Positions 24,502-31,725 of a stretch of 64,000 bases of DNA are shown piece by piece. This DNA is from an uncultured Bacteroidota bacterium (GTDB lineage Bacteria; Bacteroidota; Bacteroidia; Chitinophagales; Chitinophagaceae): NCBI GenBank assembly GCA_903825095.1, contig CAIJZF010000248.1, forward strand, positions 13,393 through 77,392, written 5' to 3'. A program made the translations under genes and the position numbers. Under the pieces are notes generated by a model, which worked only from the letters and a program-made list of their open reading frames with translations, searched no databases and had not been told where the DNA came from. Position 1 is the first letter of the stretch, and every line of letters starts with the position of its first letter.

Positions 24502-25311
24502 ATGTTAGATTTAAGCAATCAAGAGTTTTTAAGTGCTGATCAGATTAGAAGCCAAGCTTCATCAATTTTCAGCAAAACAGCCGCTCCCACGGTTTCAGAT
24601 AAGTTTACACACATCCCCACATTTAAGGTGATTGAGGATATGGAGAAATTAGGTTGGGGTGTAGTAGATGCCAAACAAGTTAAGGCACGTAAAGAAGGAA
24701 CTAAAGGTTTCCAAAAACACCTAGTAGTATTCCGCAATCCGGATGTAGTAATCAACGGAGCAGATGGCGATACAGTATTTCCACAAATTCTATTGACAAA
24801 TTCCAATGATGGTAAAAACGCGTTTACGTTTACCGCTGGATTGTTTAGAATGGTGTGTGAAAATGGTTTAGTTATCTCAACTGAGCAGTTCAATGATGTA
24901 AAAATGCGTCACATGGGCTACACATTTGAGGAATTGCAAGCTCAAATTAAAGAAATGGTTGAGTTGTTGCCTTTGACAGTTGAGTCAATGAACAAAATGA
25001 AACAAATTCAATTGAGTGAAGATCAAACACTTGATTTAGCTAAAAAAGCATTAGCGTCTCGTTTCACAGAAGATCAAGTTGAAGCATTCAACATCGATTT
25101 GGAAAAATTGTTAGAACCAACACGTCCTGAAGATAAAGGTACAGATTTGTGGTCAGTGTTCAACGTAATTCAAGAGAAAATCATTGATGGAGATTTCACA
25201 TACATGATTGGAACAAGAGTTCGTAAAGCACGTAAAGTGAAGAATTTCAAACAAGACATGGAAATCAACCAAAAATTATTCGCAACGGCAGCTCAATTCA
25301 TGGCTGCCTAA
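24502..25311 (+). CDS. DUF932 family protein (phage/plasmid-like)
   Basis: A 269-residue protein matching the DUF932 / TIGR03299 family found in phages and plasmids: 'YEXTHxP'-type N-terminus here 'SDKFTHIPTFKVIEDMEKLG', 'PQILLTNSNDGKNAFTF', and 'GLFRMVCENGLVIS', the strongest signature. Function of the family is unknown. The 3' end forms a hairpin (GGCAGC/GCTGCC, 25287-25308) just before the stop, followed 8 bases later by a tRNA-ended RNA. Confidence 0.88.
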   Translation: MLDLSNQEFLSADQIRSQASSIFSKTAAPTVSDKFTHIPTFKVIEDMEKLGWGVVDAKQVKARKEGTKGFQKHLVVFRNPDVVINGADGDTVFPQILLTNSNDGKNAFTFTAGLFRMVCENGLVISTEQFNDVKMRHMGYTFEELQAQIKEMVELLPLTVESMNKMKQIQLSEDQTLDLAKKALASRFTEDQVEAFNIDLEKLLEPTRPEDKGTDLWSVFNVIQEKIIDGDFTYMIGTRVRKARKVKNFKQDMEINQKLFATAAQFMAA

Positions 25312-25318
25312 GCCCCTA

Positions 25319-25440
25319 AGTCAGGTATTGCGTAATGTGAAAGCGGCTATCACACCCAAAAAACACCACGGTCCATAAGCTCTTGGACGCGAGAAGTCAT
25401 AAAGGTTGCAATGTCGCAGGTTCGAATCCTGCCCTGACTA
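25319..25440 (+). ncRNA. 122-nt RNA with tRNA-like ends
   Basis: The ends form an acceptor AGTCAGG/CCTGACT with a T-arm GCAGG-TTCGAAT-CCTGC, exactly as in a tRNA, and GTGA-AAGCGGCTA-TCAC looks like a D-arm. The middle is about 45 nt too long: it has an extra segment before the D-arm and a hairpin GTCC/GGAC instead of an obvious anticodon arm. The acceptor stem is identical to that of the class II tRNA-like gene at 18839. It may be a tRNA with an insertion, a tRNA-like regulatory RNA or a decaying tRNA. Confidence 0.6.
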
Positions 25441-25467
25441 CACAACTGCTTCATAACCAGTTCTTTT

Positions 25468-25501
25468 ACCCCACCTGATGTAATGTTGGGTGAGGTTTTT
25501 T
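25468..25501 (+). terminator. Rho-independent terminator after DUF932/tRNA-like unit
   Basis: Stem ACCCCACC (25468-25475) against GGGTGAGGT (25488-25496) with one mismatch, followed by six T (25496-25501). It lies 27 bases after the tRNA-like RNA and before the next promoter. Confidence 0.7.
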
Positions 25502-25531
25502 AAATAAAGGAATGGTTTTAGCAAAAGAAAT

Positions 25532-25541
25532 TTCGTATATT
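25532..25541 (+). promoter_or_regulatory. Promoter element TTCGTATATT
   Basis: Exact copy, 21 bases before the ATG at 25563. A longer upstream start at 25512 would run through this element and is not used. Confidence 0.65.
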
Positions 25542-25562
25542 AAATGTATAAAAAGGAAAAAT

Positions 25563-25973
25563 ATGAACATTCAAAATTTGAATCCACAAGAACTAGAGCA
25601 ATTACAGACATTGCTTAATAAAATGAATCCTCAACCACAACTAGATGTTACCCCAGTTGAGCAAATGATAGATAACATCATAGAACATTTCGAATGGAAA
25701 CGAGTACAAGAAGTAATGGATTATTTGGATTGGCAATGGCGGGGTGAGTTTGTTACAATTGCAATGCTTAAAGAGTCAGCTGAAAGGTTGCTTCGTGGTG
25801 CAATGGATTCACGTTTAGGTGAATTTATAGATGAATCTGATGAAATAGGAATCGCCAATAGTACAGGTGGTTTAGAAGCTAAAGCATGGTGTGATGAAGA
25901 TAAAGAAAACATTGTTCGCCTTGAACTTAAGTTTGTATTAGGTAGTTGGGATGAATCAATTGATGAACTATAA
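25563..25973 (+). CDS. Hypothetical protein, 136 residues
   Basis: Start chosen downstream of the promoter element. Begins MNIQNLNPQELEQLQTLLNK (helical), followed by a Trp-containing central region and a C-terminal domain ('STGGLEAKAWCDEDKENIVR'). It resembles small phage proteins in AT-rich phages, but no named family. Confidence 0.75.
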   Translation: MNIQNLNPQELEQLQTLLNKMNPQPQLDVTPVEQMIDNIIEHFEWKRVQEVMDYLDWQWRGEFVTIAMLKESAERLLRGAMDSRLGEFIDESDEIGIANSTGGLEAKAWCDEDKENIVRLELKFVLGSWDESIDEL

Positions 25974-25974
25974 A

Positions 25975-26133
25975 ATGGAAGATCAACAACAAAAAATCAT
26001 TGCTCTCCAAGAGGAAATGATACAATTATTAACAAATGGTATTCAAGCTCGTGATAAATTCATTGAGTTTTTAGAAAAACAATTAGAACGAGCAGATAAA
26101 TTCATAACAGCACAACATGAGCAACAAAAGTAA
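25975..26133 (+). CDS. Coiled-coil peptide, 52 residues
   Basis: Almost entirely helical with heptad spacing (MEDQQQKIIALQEEMIQLL). The start lies one base after the previous stop, and the end overlaps the next gene by 17 bases. Probably oligomerises; role unknown. Confidence 0.68.
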   Translation: MEDQQQKIIALQEEMIQLLTNGIQARDKFIEFLEKQLERADKFITAQHEQQK

Positions 26134-26302
26134 TTCATCAAACGGTTTAGGTTTAGGAGTGATTTTATTCTTAATCTTTATGACCCTTAAATTAACAGGA
26201 GACATCAATTGGTCATGGTGGTGGGTAACAGCCCCACTTTGGATTCCAGTAATATTAGTAGGTATATTTGCAACTGTATTATTTTTCTTCTTTAAACGAT
26301 GA
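26117..26302 (+). CDS. Small two-helix membrane protein, 61 residues
   Basis: Two hydrophobic segments (residues about 12-26 and 35-57) separated by Trp-rich 'INWSWWWVTAPLW', ending FFKR. Probably an inner-membrane protein. Overlaps its neighbours on both sides. Confidence 0.7.
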   Translation: MSNKSNSSNGLGLGVILFLIFMTLKLTGDINWSWWWVTAPLWIPVILVGIFATVLFFFFKR

Positions 26303-26571
26303 GTCTAGACATACCCGTAGTAGCATCGTTTGGTGGAAATAGGATTACACCACGGTACAATCAAGGACATGACATGAAGAAAATGGTTGGACGTACATTG
26401 AGATGTAACATGTTTCCAACTCTACGTGGTAGATTACTCTATACACATCAAGAACGTTGTTACTTTGTAATGGTAGAAAACGATGAATGGCCAAAATATA
26501 ATCAATGTGCGGGTCAAATAGAATGGTTAAATGAACATATGGTATTAACAATGCCTTTTGAAAACGAATAA
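26299..26571 (+). CDS. Hypothetical protein, 90 residues
   Basis: A basic, beta-rich small protein ('GRTLRCNMFPTLRGRLLYTH'). The start is in the ATGA of the membrane-protein stop. No recognised motif. Confidence 0.7.
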   Translation: MSLDIPVVASFGGNRITPRYNQGHDMKKMVGRTLRCNMFPTLRGRLLYTHQERCYFVMVENDEWPKYNQCAGQIEWLNEHMVLTMPFENE

Positions 26572-26572
26572 T

Positions 26573-26878
26573 ATGGAAAAAGTAATTAAAGACGGAAAAG
26601 TAGCAGTATTAGTATCTCATGGTTGGGGTGCAGGATTTCATACATGGGGTGCCCCAGTTGAAGCAATTTTTGATCCAACATTAGTTGAGTTGATTGAAAA
26701 TAAGCAAATCCAAGAAGCAACTACATATGCACAAAAAGCATATCCAAATGCATTTTTAGGTGGTGTTGTAGATTTAGGTATTGAATGGGTACCTGAAGGA
26801 GCGAAATTCATCATCAATGAGTATGATGGTAGCGAATCAATCCAATTAATGGATGAAACAGATTGGCTAACAGCTTAA
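26573..26878 (+). CDS. Hypothetical protein, 101 residues
   Basis: The ATG at 26573 follows the previous stop by one base; the in-frame TTG at 26558 is less likely. 'VLVSHGWGAGFHTWGAP' and 'IEWVPEGAKFIINEYDG' are conserved-looking features of a small family seen in phages. Function unknown. Confidence 0.75.
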   Translation: MEKVIKDGKVAVLVSHGWGAGFHTWGAPVEAIFDPTLVELIENKQIQEATTYAQKAYPNAFLGGVVDLGIEWVPEGAKFIINEYDGSESIQLMDETDWLTA

Positions 26879-26905
26879 TAGAGGAATAGTGATCGTCAAA
26901 TAACT

Positions 26906-26915
26906 TTCGTATATT
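26906..26915 (+). promoter_or_regulatory. Promoter element TTCGTATATT
   Basis: Exact copy, 16 bases before the phosphoesterase start at 26932. Confidence 0.65.
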
Positions 26916-26931
26916 CCAATAAATAAAGAAA

Positions 26932-27438
26932 ATGAGTATTGTTCGATTTATAGCAGATTTACATTTATCACACCAAAACATGGCTAAGCGACGTGGTTTT
27001 TCAAGCATTGAGGAACACGACGAGCACATCATTGCACAGTGGAATAGTGTAGTAAATAAACGTGATGTTACCTATATTTTAGGTGATATCACAATGGAGA
27101 AATCATCACCATACCCATTACTTGATCGTTTAAACGGTATAAAACACATTGTGTTAGGAAACCACGATCGTCGTCAAGACACTAAAAAACTATTTGATTA
27201 CGCCGAGAGCATAGGTGGAATGCTACAATACAAAGGTGTATTTTTAACACACTGCCCAATACACTCAGATGAACTTGAATATGGTATTGTAAAAAACATT
27301 CACGGACACATTCACGATAAAGTAGTGATGAAGATGCTTGATGGATGGGAAGTACCTGATGAACGATATTTTTGTGTTAGTTGTGAGCAAGTAGATTACT
27401 TACCTAAATCACTTGAGGACTTAGGTATTCAAAGATAA
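26932..27438 (+). CDS. Metallophosphoesterase, small form
   Basis: A 168-residue calcineurin-like enzyme: ADLHLSH, 'YILGDITME', 'IVLGNHDRR', 'LTHCP' and NIHGHIH are the metal ligand blocks. It matches the short phage phosphoesterases of the YfcE/MJ0936-like type. Together with the enzyme at 19862 it gives the phage two phosphoesterases of different subtype. Its stop codon lies only a base or two before the next promoter element. Confidence 0.9.
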   Translation: MSIVRFIADLHLSHQNMAKRRGFSSIEEHDEHIIAQWNSVVNKRDVTYILGDITMEKSSPYPLLDRLNGIKHIVLGNHDRRQDTKKLFDYAESIGGMLQYKGVFLTHCPIHSDELEYGIVKNIHGHIHDKVVMKMLDGWEVPDERYFCVSCEQVDYLPKSLEDLGIQR

Positions 27439-27439
27439 T

Positions 27440-27449
27440 TTCGTATATT
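27440..27449 (+). promoter_or_regulatory. Promoter element TTCGTATATT
   Basis: Exact copy starting 2 bases after the phosphoesterase stop; 22 bases before the ATG at 27472. Confidence 0.65.
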
Positions 27450-27471
27450 GAGGATATAAAAAGAGAAAGTT

Positions 27472-28239
27472 ATGACAGAAAATTTTAAAGACCCAAATCA
27501 ATTAGACCTATTTGCAGGTAAATTATTAACACCTGATCAACAAACACATGTTGACAATTACATTGCTAGTCAACAAAAAGTTACTACATTTCAAGAAAAT
27601 GAAACTCAACGGATTGAAGAAATGTTGATTGAAGCAGGATTCATCAAAGGTGTTACGTTCAAAAACAATTTTAAATCATCAACCACTACACGTAAAGTAA
27701 CATTAGGTTATAGCTACAATCAAACCCAATTTGAATTTGAAGTTACAGCTAACATATGTACCGGTGGGATTGTTTTGTTAGGTAAACGTTTTGATTTATC
27801 AACTAAAGAATTAAAAGACGCTACATTTAACTTTGATGTTCAACGAGACAAATTACAATCATGGGGTATTCAAGATCAATCTCGTTATGTTAAACCAAAA
27901 ACATTGTTAGCTAAATTATTGGAACACAATGAAAAGGAAACACAACGATTCGAAGATTATAACAAAGCAACTGCATTTTTGAATACTACACTCAACAAAT
28001 ACAAAACATTATATCCATCAGCTACAGTTACAAGCGGACGTGACTATGCAAAGTATTATGGTTCGTTTGATACAATTAAGGTTGAATTTGAATCAGGTAG
28101 TTTTATTGAATTTCGAATTGATCCGTACAATGACAGAGATGTTATATTCAAGAAAAAAGATGTTGAATATGATAATTTAAGTTCAGAGGAATTGCTCGAA
28201 CGATTTTCAAAACAAGTAAAAAAGGAAGCCTCTAATTAA
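27472..28239 (+). CDS. Hypothetical protein, 255 residues
   Basis: A sizeable soluble protein with no recognised family. 'DPNQLDLFAG' near the N-terminus resembles a short clamp-interaction-type peptide (Q-x-x-L-x-L-F gives QLDLF, the bacterial sliding-clamp motif), so contact with a DNA sliding clamp is possible. Two similar beta-rich halves follow, each with a charged helix. The 3' end overlaps a terminator-like hairpin. Confidence 0.75.
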   Translation: MTENFKDPNQLDLFAGKLLTPDQQTHVDNYIASQQKVTTFQENETQRIEEMLIEAGFIKGVTFKNNFKSSTTTRKVTLGYSYNQTQFEFEVTANICTGGIVLLGKRFDLSTKELKDATFNFDVQRDKLQSWGIQDQSRYVKPKTLLAKLLEHNEKETQRFEDYNKATAFLNTTLNKYKTLYPSATVTSGRDYAKYYGSFDTIKVEFESGSFIEFRIDPYNDRDVIFKKKDVEYDNLSSEELLERFSKQVKKEASN

Positions 28240-28247
28240 AGAGGCTT
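28226..28247 (+). terminator. Hairpin overlapping stop codon and promoter
   Basis: AAGCCTCT (28226-28233) pairs with AGAGGCTT (28240-28247), with loop AATTAA holding part of the stop codon. The last bases of the stem run into TTCGTATATT, so this may end one transcript exactly where the next begins. Confidence 0.55.
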
Positions 28248-28256
28248 TCGTATATT
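28247..28256 (+). promoter_or_regulatory. Promoter element TTCGTATATT
   Basis: Exact copy. An ATG at 28263 is only 6 bases away, so the start at 28281 (24 bases) is preferred. Confidence 0.62.
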
Positions 28257-28280
28257 TCAAGTATGAAAAAAGAGAAACAT

Positions 28281-28484
28281 ATGACAATAAAAATGACAGA
28301 AAACCCAGGTGTAGTTGAAACAGTGATCGACATGCTTAAACATATTGAAGTAGATGGAGAAACAACACAACACATTTTATCTAAAACAGGAATGGAATGG
28401 CAAATGCTTCGTCAATTAATAATGACGTTGCCACTTGAACAAGTAGAATATTTAATTGAAGAACGTAAAGATTTAGGGATATGA
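28281..28484 (+). CDS. Hypothetical protein, 67 residues
   Basis: Start chosen by the ACATATG context and promoter spacing. A helical protein ('VVETVIDMLKHIEVDGETTQ', 'MEWQMLRQLIMTLP') with a winged-helix look but no clear match. It overlaps the next gene by 4 bases. Confidence 0.7.
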   Translation: MTIKMTENPGVVETVIDMLKHIEVDGETTQHILSKTGMEWQMLRQLIMTLPLEQVEYLIEERKDLGI

Positions 28485-28693
28485 AATTTGAAAGAGGTGA
28501 AGTAATTGAATTTCAAGGAGCAGAAACATACAATGCTAAAAAAGGAGCAAAAGCAATATGTAAAGGATATTTCTTGTACAATGAAGAAGAATTTATTGAT
28601 ATTGAATGGGTTAGAGATGGAGATTCAGATGGACAACTAAATGGTGGTTATTATGAATCAATGTTTATAAAATCAGAGGAAGTTTCTGAGTAA
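28481..28693 (+). CDS. Hypothetical protein, 70 residues
   Basis: Begins MKFERGEVIEFQGAETYNAK; a small beta-rich fold with KAxCKGYFLYNEEEFIDIEW-like alternation. Overlaps the upstream gene by ATGA. Its N-terminus resembles several other MKFE-starting proteins in this region. Confidence 0.72.
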   Translation: MKFERGEVIEFQGAETYNAKKGAKAICKGYFLYNEEEFIDIEWVRDGDSDGQLNGGYYESMFIKSEEVSE

Positions 28694-28700
28694 AAAGAAG

Positions 28701-28710
28701 ATCGTATATT
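28701..28710 (+). promoter_or_regulatory. Promoter element variant ATCGTATATT
   Basis: One mismatch at the first base. Followed by ACAGTATAAATAAAA; the ATG at 28738 is 27 bases away. Confidence 0.6.
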
Positions 28711-28737
28711 ACAGTATAAATAAAAAAAGAAAAAGTT

Positions 28738-29025
28738 ATGAAATTTGATTTTGAAAAAGGTAAAGAAGGATTAGTAGAGTATTTCAATAGTGATTTTGAT
28801 AGAGCAAATGAATACTCACTCGAATACATCAAGTCATGTAATGATATAGATGATATTGCAAATGAAGTAGCATCGTTTCGTGCCTTTAAGGAAGAACATC
28901 TAAAAGTAATAGGCAGAATCATACGTGCCAACACATTATCATCAGTATTTGAAGCGTTAGAGGATACTGCTATAGAGGATGATGACGAAACTATTTTATC
29001 ATTTTTTATTGAAGGACTACAATGA
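28738..29025 (+). CDS. Hypothetical protein, 95 residues
   Basis: Helix-rich acidic protein beginning MKFDFEKGKEGLVEYFNSDF. No recognised family. Overlaps the next small gene by 4 bases. The gene at 30616 has a related theme ('ECTTLEDLMYEVGSWKFDD' versus 'SCNDIDDIANEVASFRAFKE'), so the two may be distant paralogs. Confidence 0.72.
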   Translation: MKFDFEKGKEGLVEYFNSDFDRANEYSLEYIKSCNDIDDIANEVASFRAFKEEHLKVIGRIIRANTLSSVFEALEDTAIEDDDETILSFFIEGLQ

Positions 29026-29126
29026 GAAAAAGCGCTAAACAACAAGTAGAGGAAATCGAAATGGCAAGATTTGAAATGTACATGACGTTATTCTTGCTTG
29101 ATTTAGGAATAGAGTTATCAAATTAG
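29022..29126 (+). CDS. Small peptide, 34 residues
   Basis: Starts in the ATGA of the previous stop. Begins MRKSAKQQVEEIEMARFEMY, then a hydrophobic 'TLFLLDLGIEL'. Its SAKQQVE segment echoes the 28-residue peptide at 18484. Function unknown. Confidence 0.5.
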   Translation: MRKSAKQQVEEIEMARFEMYMTLFLLDLGIELSN

Positions 29127-29128
29127 TT

Positions 29129-29138
29129 TTCGTATATT
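29129..29138 (+). promoter_or_regulatory. Promoter element TTCGTATATT
   Basis: Exact copy 2 bases after the previous stop, 23 bases before the ATG at 29162. Confidence 0.65.
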
Positions 29139-29161
29139 AATTGTATAAAAAGAAAAAAATT

Positions 29162-29539
29162 ATGGCAACAAGAAGTAGAATAGCAATTGAAAATCAAGAT
29201 GGATCAGTAACATCAATTTATTGTCATTTTGATGGTTATACCGAACATAATGGTAAGATATTAGATGAAGCATATAATACCGCAAATAAACTAAACGCAT
29301 TGATTGCATTGGGAGACATTTCATCATTAGAAAGATCAATTGAAGATACAGTAGCATATGCTCGTGATCGAGGTGAAGATTTTAACCAAACAACATTTGA
29401 TAATGTCCCAACATTGTTTGAAGCTGGTTTCAATTCAGGTGTGGAATATATCTACTGCCTTACCAAAAGTGGACAATGGTTAGTATCTGATGATGGTCCA
29501 GTTATGGAATTGGAGCGAGCAATTGAGGAGGGACTATAA
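29162..29539 (+). CDS. Conserved phage protein, 125 residues (ATRSRIAIE type)
   Basis: Begins MATRSRIAIENQDGSVTSIY, followed by CHFDGYTEHNG, a pattern I know from many phage genomes with unknown function. Start taken at 29162, after the promoter leader, not at the upstream in-frame ATG at 29141 that would use leader codons. The stop overlaps the next start (TAATG) by one base. Confidence 0.8.
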   Translation: MATRSRIAIENQDGSVTSIYCHFDGYTEHNGKILDEAYNTANKLNALIALGDISSLERSIEDTVAYARDRGEDFNQTTFDNVPTLFEAGFNSGVEYIYCLTKSGQWLVSDDGPVMELERAIEEGL

Positions 29540-29754
29540 TGAAATTTGAAAACAAAGAACAAGTAGTAGACGCATTGGTGAAAGAATGGAATCGTAAACG
29601 AACAAGTTTTTACAACACACCAACCAATCAGACCAATGAAGATTATTGGACGTTTAATCGCACTTTAGAATACTACAATAAATTAAAAAAAGAATATTTC
29701 ATCACTTGTGTAGGGAATTTAGCTCACAATAGCTTAAAAGGAATATTGAGTTAA
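29539..29754 (+). CDS. Hypothetical protein, 71 residues
   Basis: Begins MKFENKEQVVDALVKEWNRK; basic and aromatic-rich ('NEDYWTFNRTLEYYNKLKKE'). Shares the MKFE start with neighbours. No family recognised. Confidence 0.7.
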   Translation: MKFENKEQVVDALVKEWNRKRTSFYNTPTNQTNEDYWTFNRTLEYYNKLKKEYFITCVGNLAHNSLKGILS

Positions 29755-29762
29755 AAATAGAT

Positions 29763-29772
29763 TTCGTATATT
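29763..29772 (+). promoter_or_regulatory. Promoter element TTCGTATATT
   Basis: Exact copy; long leader of 49 bases to the ATG at 29822. Confidence 0.62.
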
Positions 29773-29821
29773 GACTGTATAAGAAAAAAGAAACATTTAA
29801 AAAAACAAAAAAATAAAGGTT

Positions 29822-30004
29822 ATGGCAAAATTAAATCAATTCCAAAAAGGTACAATTAGAGAAGCATTAACAATGTATGGCAATGCATTAAAGCAAGAAA
29901 TCGCTGATGCGGAAGCAGCAGGTAAACGTCCATTCATGACACAAGGTTTTGTGGATATGCAAATCAATGAATTGTTAGATACATTGAAAATCGTAAAAGG
30001 GTAA
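29822..30004 (+). CDS. Hypothetical helical protein, 60 residues
   Basis: Begins MAKLNQFQKGTIREALTMYG; predicted mostly alpha-helical. It follows an AAAGGTT leader. No motif recognised; followed after 1 base by a tiny gene. Confidence 0.68.
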   Translation: MAKLNQFQKGTIREALTMYGNALKQEIADAEAAGKRPFMTQGFVDMQINELLDTLKIVKG

Positions 30005-30005
30005 T

Positions 30006-30083
30006 ATGAGCGATGAAGAGGCATTGCTCATCATTGAGCAAATGGAAGAACTAGACTTTGGAGCTAGGGACATAGGTTTTTAA
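30006..30083 (+). CDS. Tiny acidic peptide, 25 residues
   Basis: MSDEEALLIIEQMEELDFGA and five more residues. One base after the previous stop. Supported only by position and composition. Confidence 0.4.
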   Translation: MSDEEALLIIEQMEELDFGARDIGF

Positions 30084-30090
30084 AGGCAAT

Positions 30091-30100
30091 TTCGTATATT
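30091..30100 (+). promoter_or_regulatory. Promoter element TTCGTATATT
   Basis: Exact copy; 26 bases before the ATG at 30127. Confidence 0.65.
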
Positions 30101-30126
30101 GATTGTATAAAAAGAAAATAAAGGTT

Positions 30127-30366
30127 ATGAAAAAGAAAGATATTATTGAATTACTACAAAACAAAGAAGCAACAGCTTATTTAGATCTACAACAATGTAA
30201 TGATGTATTTGGTGTTGATCATCAATACACAAAACAATCAAGACGGACATGGGGTGTTTTAAATGAGATATTGGATGAAATTAAAGTAAAACCAAACCAT
30301 GAATTAGAAGCAAGTAAACAAGCCCAAAAAATGGTTTTAGATAGGTATAAAAGAGAATTTGCTTAA
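30127..30366 (+). CDS. Hypothetical protein, 79 residues
   Basis: Start placed after the AAAGGTT leader, not at the in-frame ATG 24 bases upstream. Charged, helical ('KKKDIIELLQNKEATAYLDL'). No family recognised. Confidence 0.7.
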   Translation: MKKKDIIELLQNKEATAYLDLQQCNDVFGVDHQYTKQSRRTWGVLNEILDEIKVKPNHELEASKQAQKMVLDRYKREFA

Positions 30367-30396
30367 TTTGCCTTACCCCACACCACAATACTCAAA

Positions 30397-30406
30397 TACG
30401 TATATA
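30397..30406 (+). promoter_or_regulatory. Promoter element variant TACGTATATA
   Basis: Two mismatches (positions 2 and 10) to the consensus; only 5 bases before the ATG at 30412, unlike other copies. Weak. Confidence 0.35.
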
Positions 30407-30411
30407 CTCAG

Positions 30412-30570
30412 ATGAAACAAGGCGATAAAGTAACATGTATATCATTACCAGGTGTTTGGACGTTGGTGTGGTATCAGAAAGGGGACGAAACGTGTGCCAT
30501 TCAAAACGAAACGTATAGGAAAATTGTTAAAACAAGAACTTTAACTAAAGTGAAGGACAAAGGTAAGTAA
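30412..30570 (+). CDS. Small protein, 52 residues
   Basis: Begins MKQGDKVTCISLPGVWTLVW and reads as a small SH3/KOW-like beta barrel, with a basic C-terminus (TRTLTKVKDKGK). Such proteins often bind nucleic acid. Promoter and stop context fit a real gene. Confidence 0.6.
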   Translation: MKQGDKVTCISLPGVWTLVWYQKGDETCAIQNETYRKIVKTRTLTKVKDKGK

Positions 30571-30577
30571 ATAAATT

Positions 30578-30587
30578 TTCGTATATT
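30578..30587 (+). promoter_or_regulatory. Promoter element TTCGTATATT
   Basis: Exact copy followed by TCAGTATAAATAAAA; 28 bases before the ATG at 30616. Confidence 0.65.
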
Positions 30588-30615
30588 TCAGTATAAATAA
30601 AAAAAGACATAAGTT

Positions 30616-30837
30616 ATGAAAAGTTTCCCATCATGTATCAGTATTATAGAAAAATTTATTCAAAGTGAAATGGCAGAAAATCAAGATTCAAATGAATATA
30701 TTTTAGCATTGAGTGAATGTACAACATTAGAGGATTTAATGTATGAAGTTGGTAGTTGGAAATTCGATGATATAATGGAAGATTACGGGAGTGTTGCTCA
30801 TTATATACTAGTGAGTTTAGATAGGGAATACGATTAG
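30616..30837 (+). CDS. Hypothetical protein, 73 residues
   Basis: Helical acidic protein (MKSFPSCISIIEKFIQSEMA). The 'LSECTTLEDLMYEVGSWKF' part resembles a segment of the protein at 28738. Role unknown. Confidence 0.7.
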   Translation: MKSFPSCISIIEKFIQSEMAENQDSNEYILALSECTTLEDLMYEVGSWKFDDIMEDYGSVAHYILVSLDREYD

Positions 30838-30847
30838 TAAAATAAGA

Positions 30848-30857
30848 ATCGTATATT
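30848..30857 (+). promoter_or_regulatory. Promoter element variant ATCGTATATT
   Basis: One mismatch; followed by TCAGTATAAAAGAAAG and the ATG at 30881, 23 bases away. Confidence 0.6.
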
Positions 30858-30880
30858 TCAGTATAAAAGAAAGATAAGTT

Positions 30881-31201
30881 ATGAAATTTGAATTAGGAAA
30901 AGATAATATAGGAAATTATTTACAAGTTGATAATAATGTATATTATGTTAAAGATAATGAAGGAAATTTTATTTTAAGTTTAAATTTTCCATACAAATAC
31001 AATAGACCATTCAAATATAATACCCCTAGAGAAGAACATATTGATAAAAATAATTGGAGGAAAAAATTAAATTCCAATTTCCCAATTATGAAAATAATCA
31101 CCAAATTCCCAAAATTAAAACATGAATTTGTTGAATATGAAAGTGGAGATAAAGAATTAATTGTAAAAATTAACCCTAAAAACCTTAAAGGAATATCTTA
31201 A
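30881..31201 (+). CDS. Hypothetical protein, 106 residues
   Basis: Begins MKFELGKDNIGNYLQVDNNV. Asn/Lys-rich and beta-prone; more AT-rich in codon use than its neighbours (many AAT/AAA codons). No recognised family. Confidence 0.7.
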   Translation: MKFELGKDNIGNYLQVDNNVYYVKDNEGNFILSLNFPYKYNRPFKYNTPREEHIDKNNWRKKLNSNFPIMKIITKFPKLKHEFVEYESGDKELIVKINPKNLKGIS

Positions 31202-31212
31202 TTAATAGAGAT

Positions 31213-31222
31213 TTCGTATATT
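31213..31222 (+). promoter_or_regulatory. Promoter element TTCGTATATT
   Basis: Exact copy with TCAGTATAAATAAA after it; 33 bases before the ATG at 31256. Confidence 0.65.
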
Positions 31223-31255
31223 TCAGTATAAATAAAAAAACAAAAAAGACAAGTT

Positions 31256-31687
31256 ATGAAAAAAGAAACATTAGTAGCACAATTAGAAGCAGCAAAAGCA
31301 TTATCATCACAAGTTGATATTGATAAAGTAATTGAATTGATCAATGGATTAGATTTAAACAAAACACCGTTGTTCACTCAGGAATTAGTAGATGATTTAT
31401 GTTGTAGAATTGAGTTATGTTTAGATAACAACAGTGATGATTTGGTTGATAAGGATAGTGTTGAATTTAGTATTGGTTATGGAAATGTACTTGAGATAGA
31501 CACTGCTCAAATCGACACTTACGAAACGATGAGGCATATAACAGCAGTGTTAGATGAGTTTATTGATGAGGAACAAGAAGATGAAGAAGTTGAAACCATG
31601 ATTGGTGGAACAGGAGTGTTGAATAGCAATGAGGTAAGACAATTGAGTGAGGATGAGGTAAGAACATTTATTGAAGGACAAAAGTAA
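31256..31687 (+). CDS. Acidic hypothetical protein, 143 residues
   Basis: Begins MKKETLVAQLEAAKALSSQV; strongly acidic, with a central Asp/Glu-rich part and C-terminal 'RQLSEDEVRTFIEGQK'. No named family. Confidence 0.72.
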   Translation: MKKETLVAQLEAAKALSSQVDIDKVIELINGLDLNKTPLFTQELVDDLCCRIELCLDNNSDDLVDKDSVEFSIGYGNVLEIDTAQIDTYETMRHITAVLDEFIDEEQEDEEVETMIGGTGVLNSNEVRQLSEDEVRTFIEGQK

Positions 31688-31698
31688 TTAAAGGTAAG

Positions 31699-31708
31699 TT
31701 CGTATATT
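31699..31708 (+). promoter_or_regulatory. Promoter element TTCGTATATT
   Basis: Exact copy; 17 bases before the ATG at 31726. Confidence 0.65.
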
Positions 31709-31725
31709 TCATCAAATAAAAGGAT

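Noticed and set aside
25512..25562. Upstream start for the 136-residue gene
   Set aside because: It would read through the promoter element and leader at 25532-25562.
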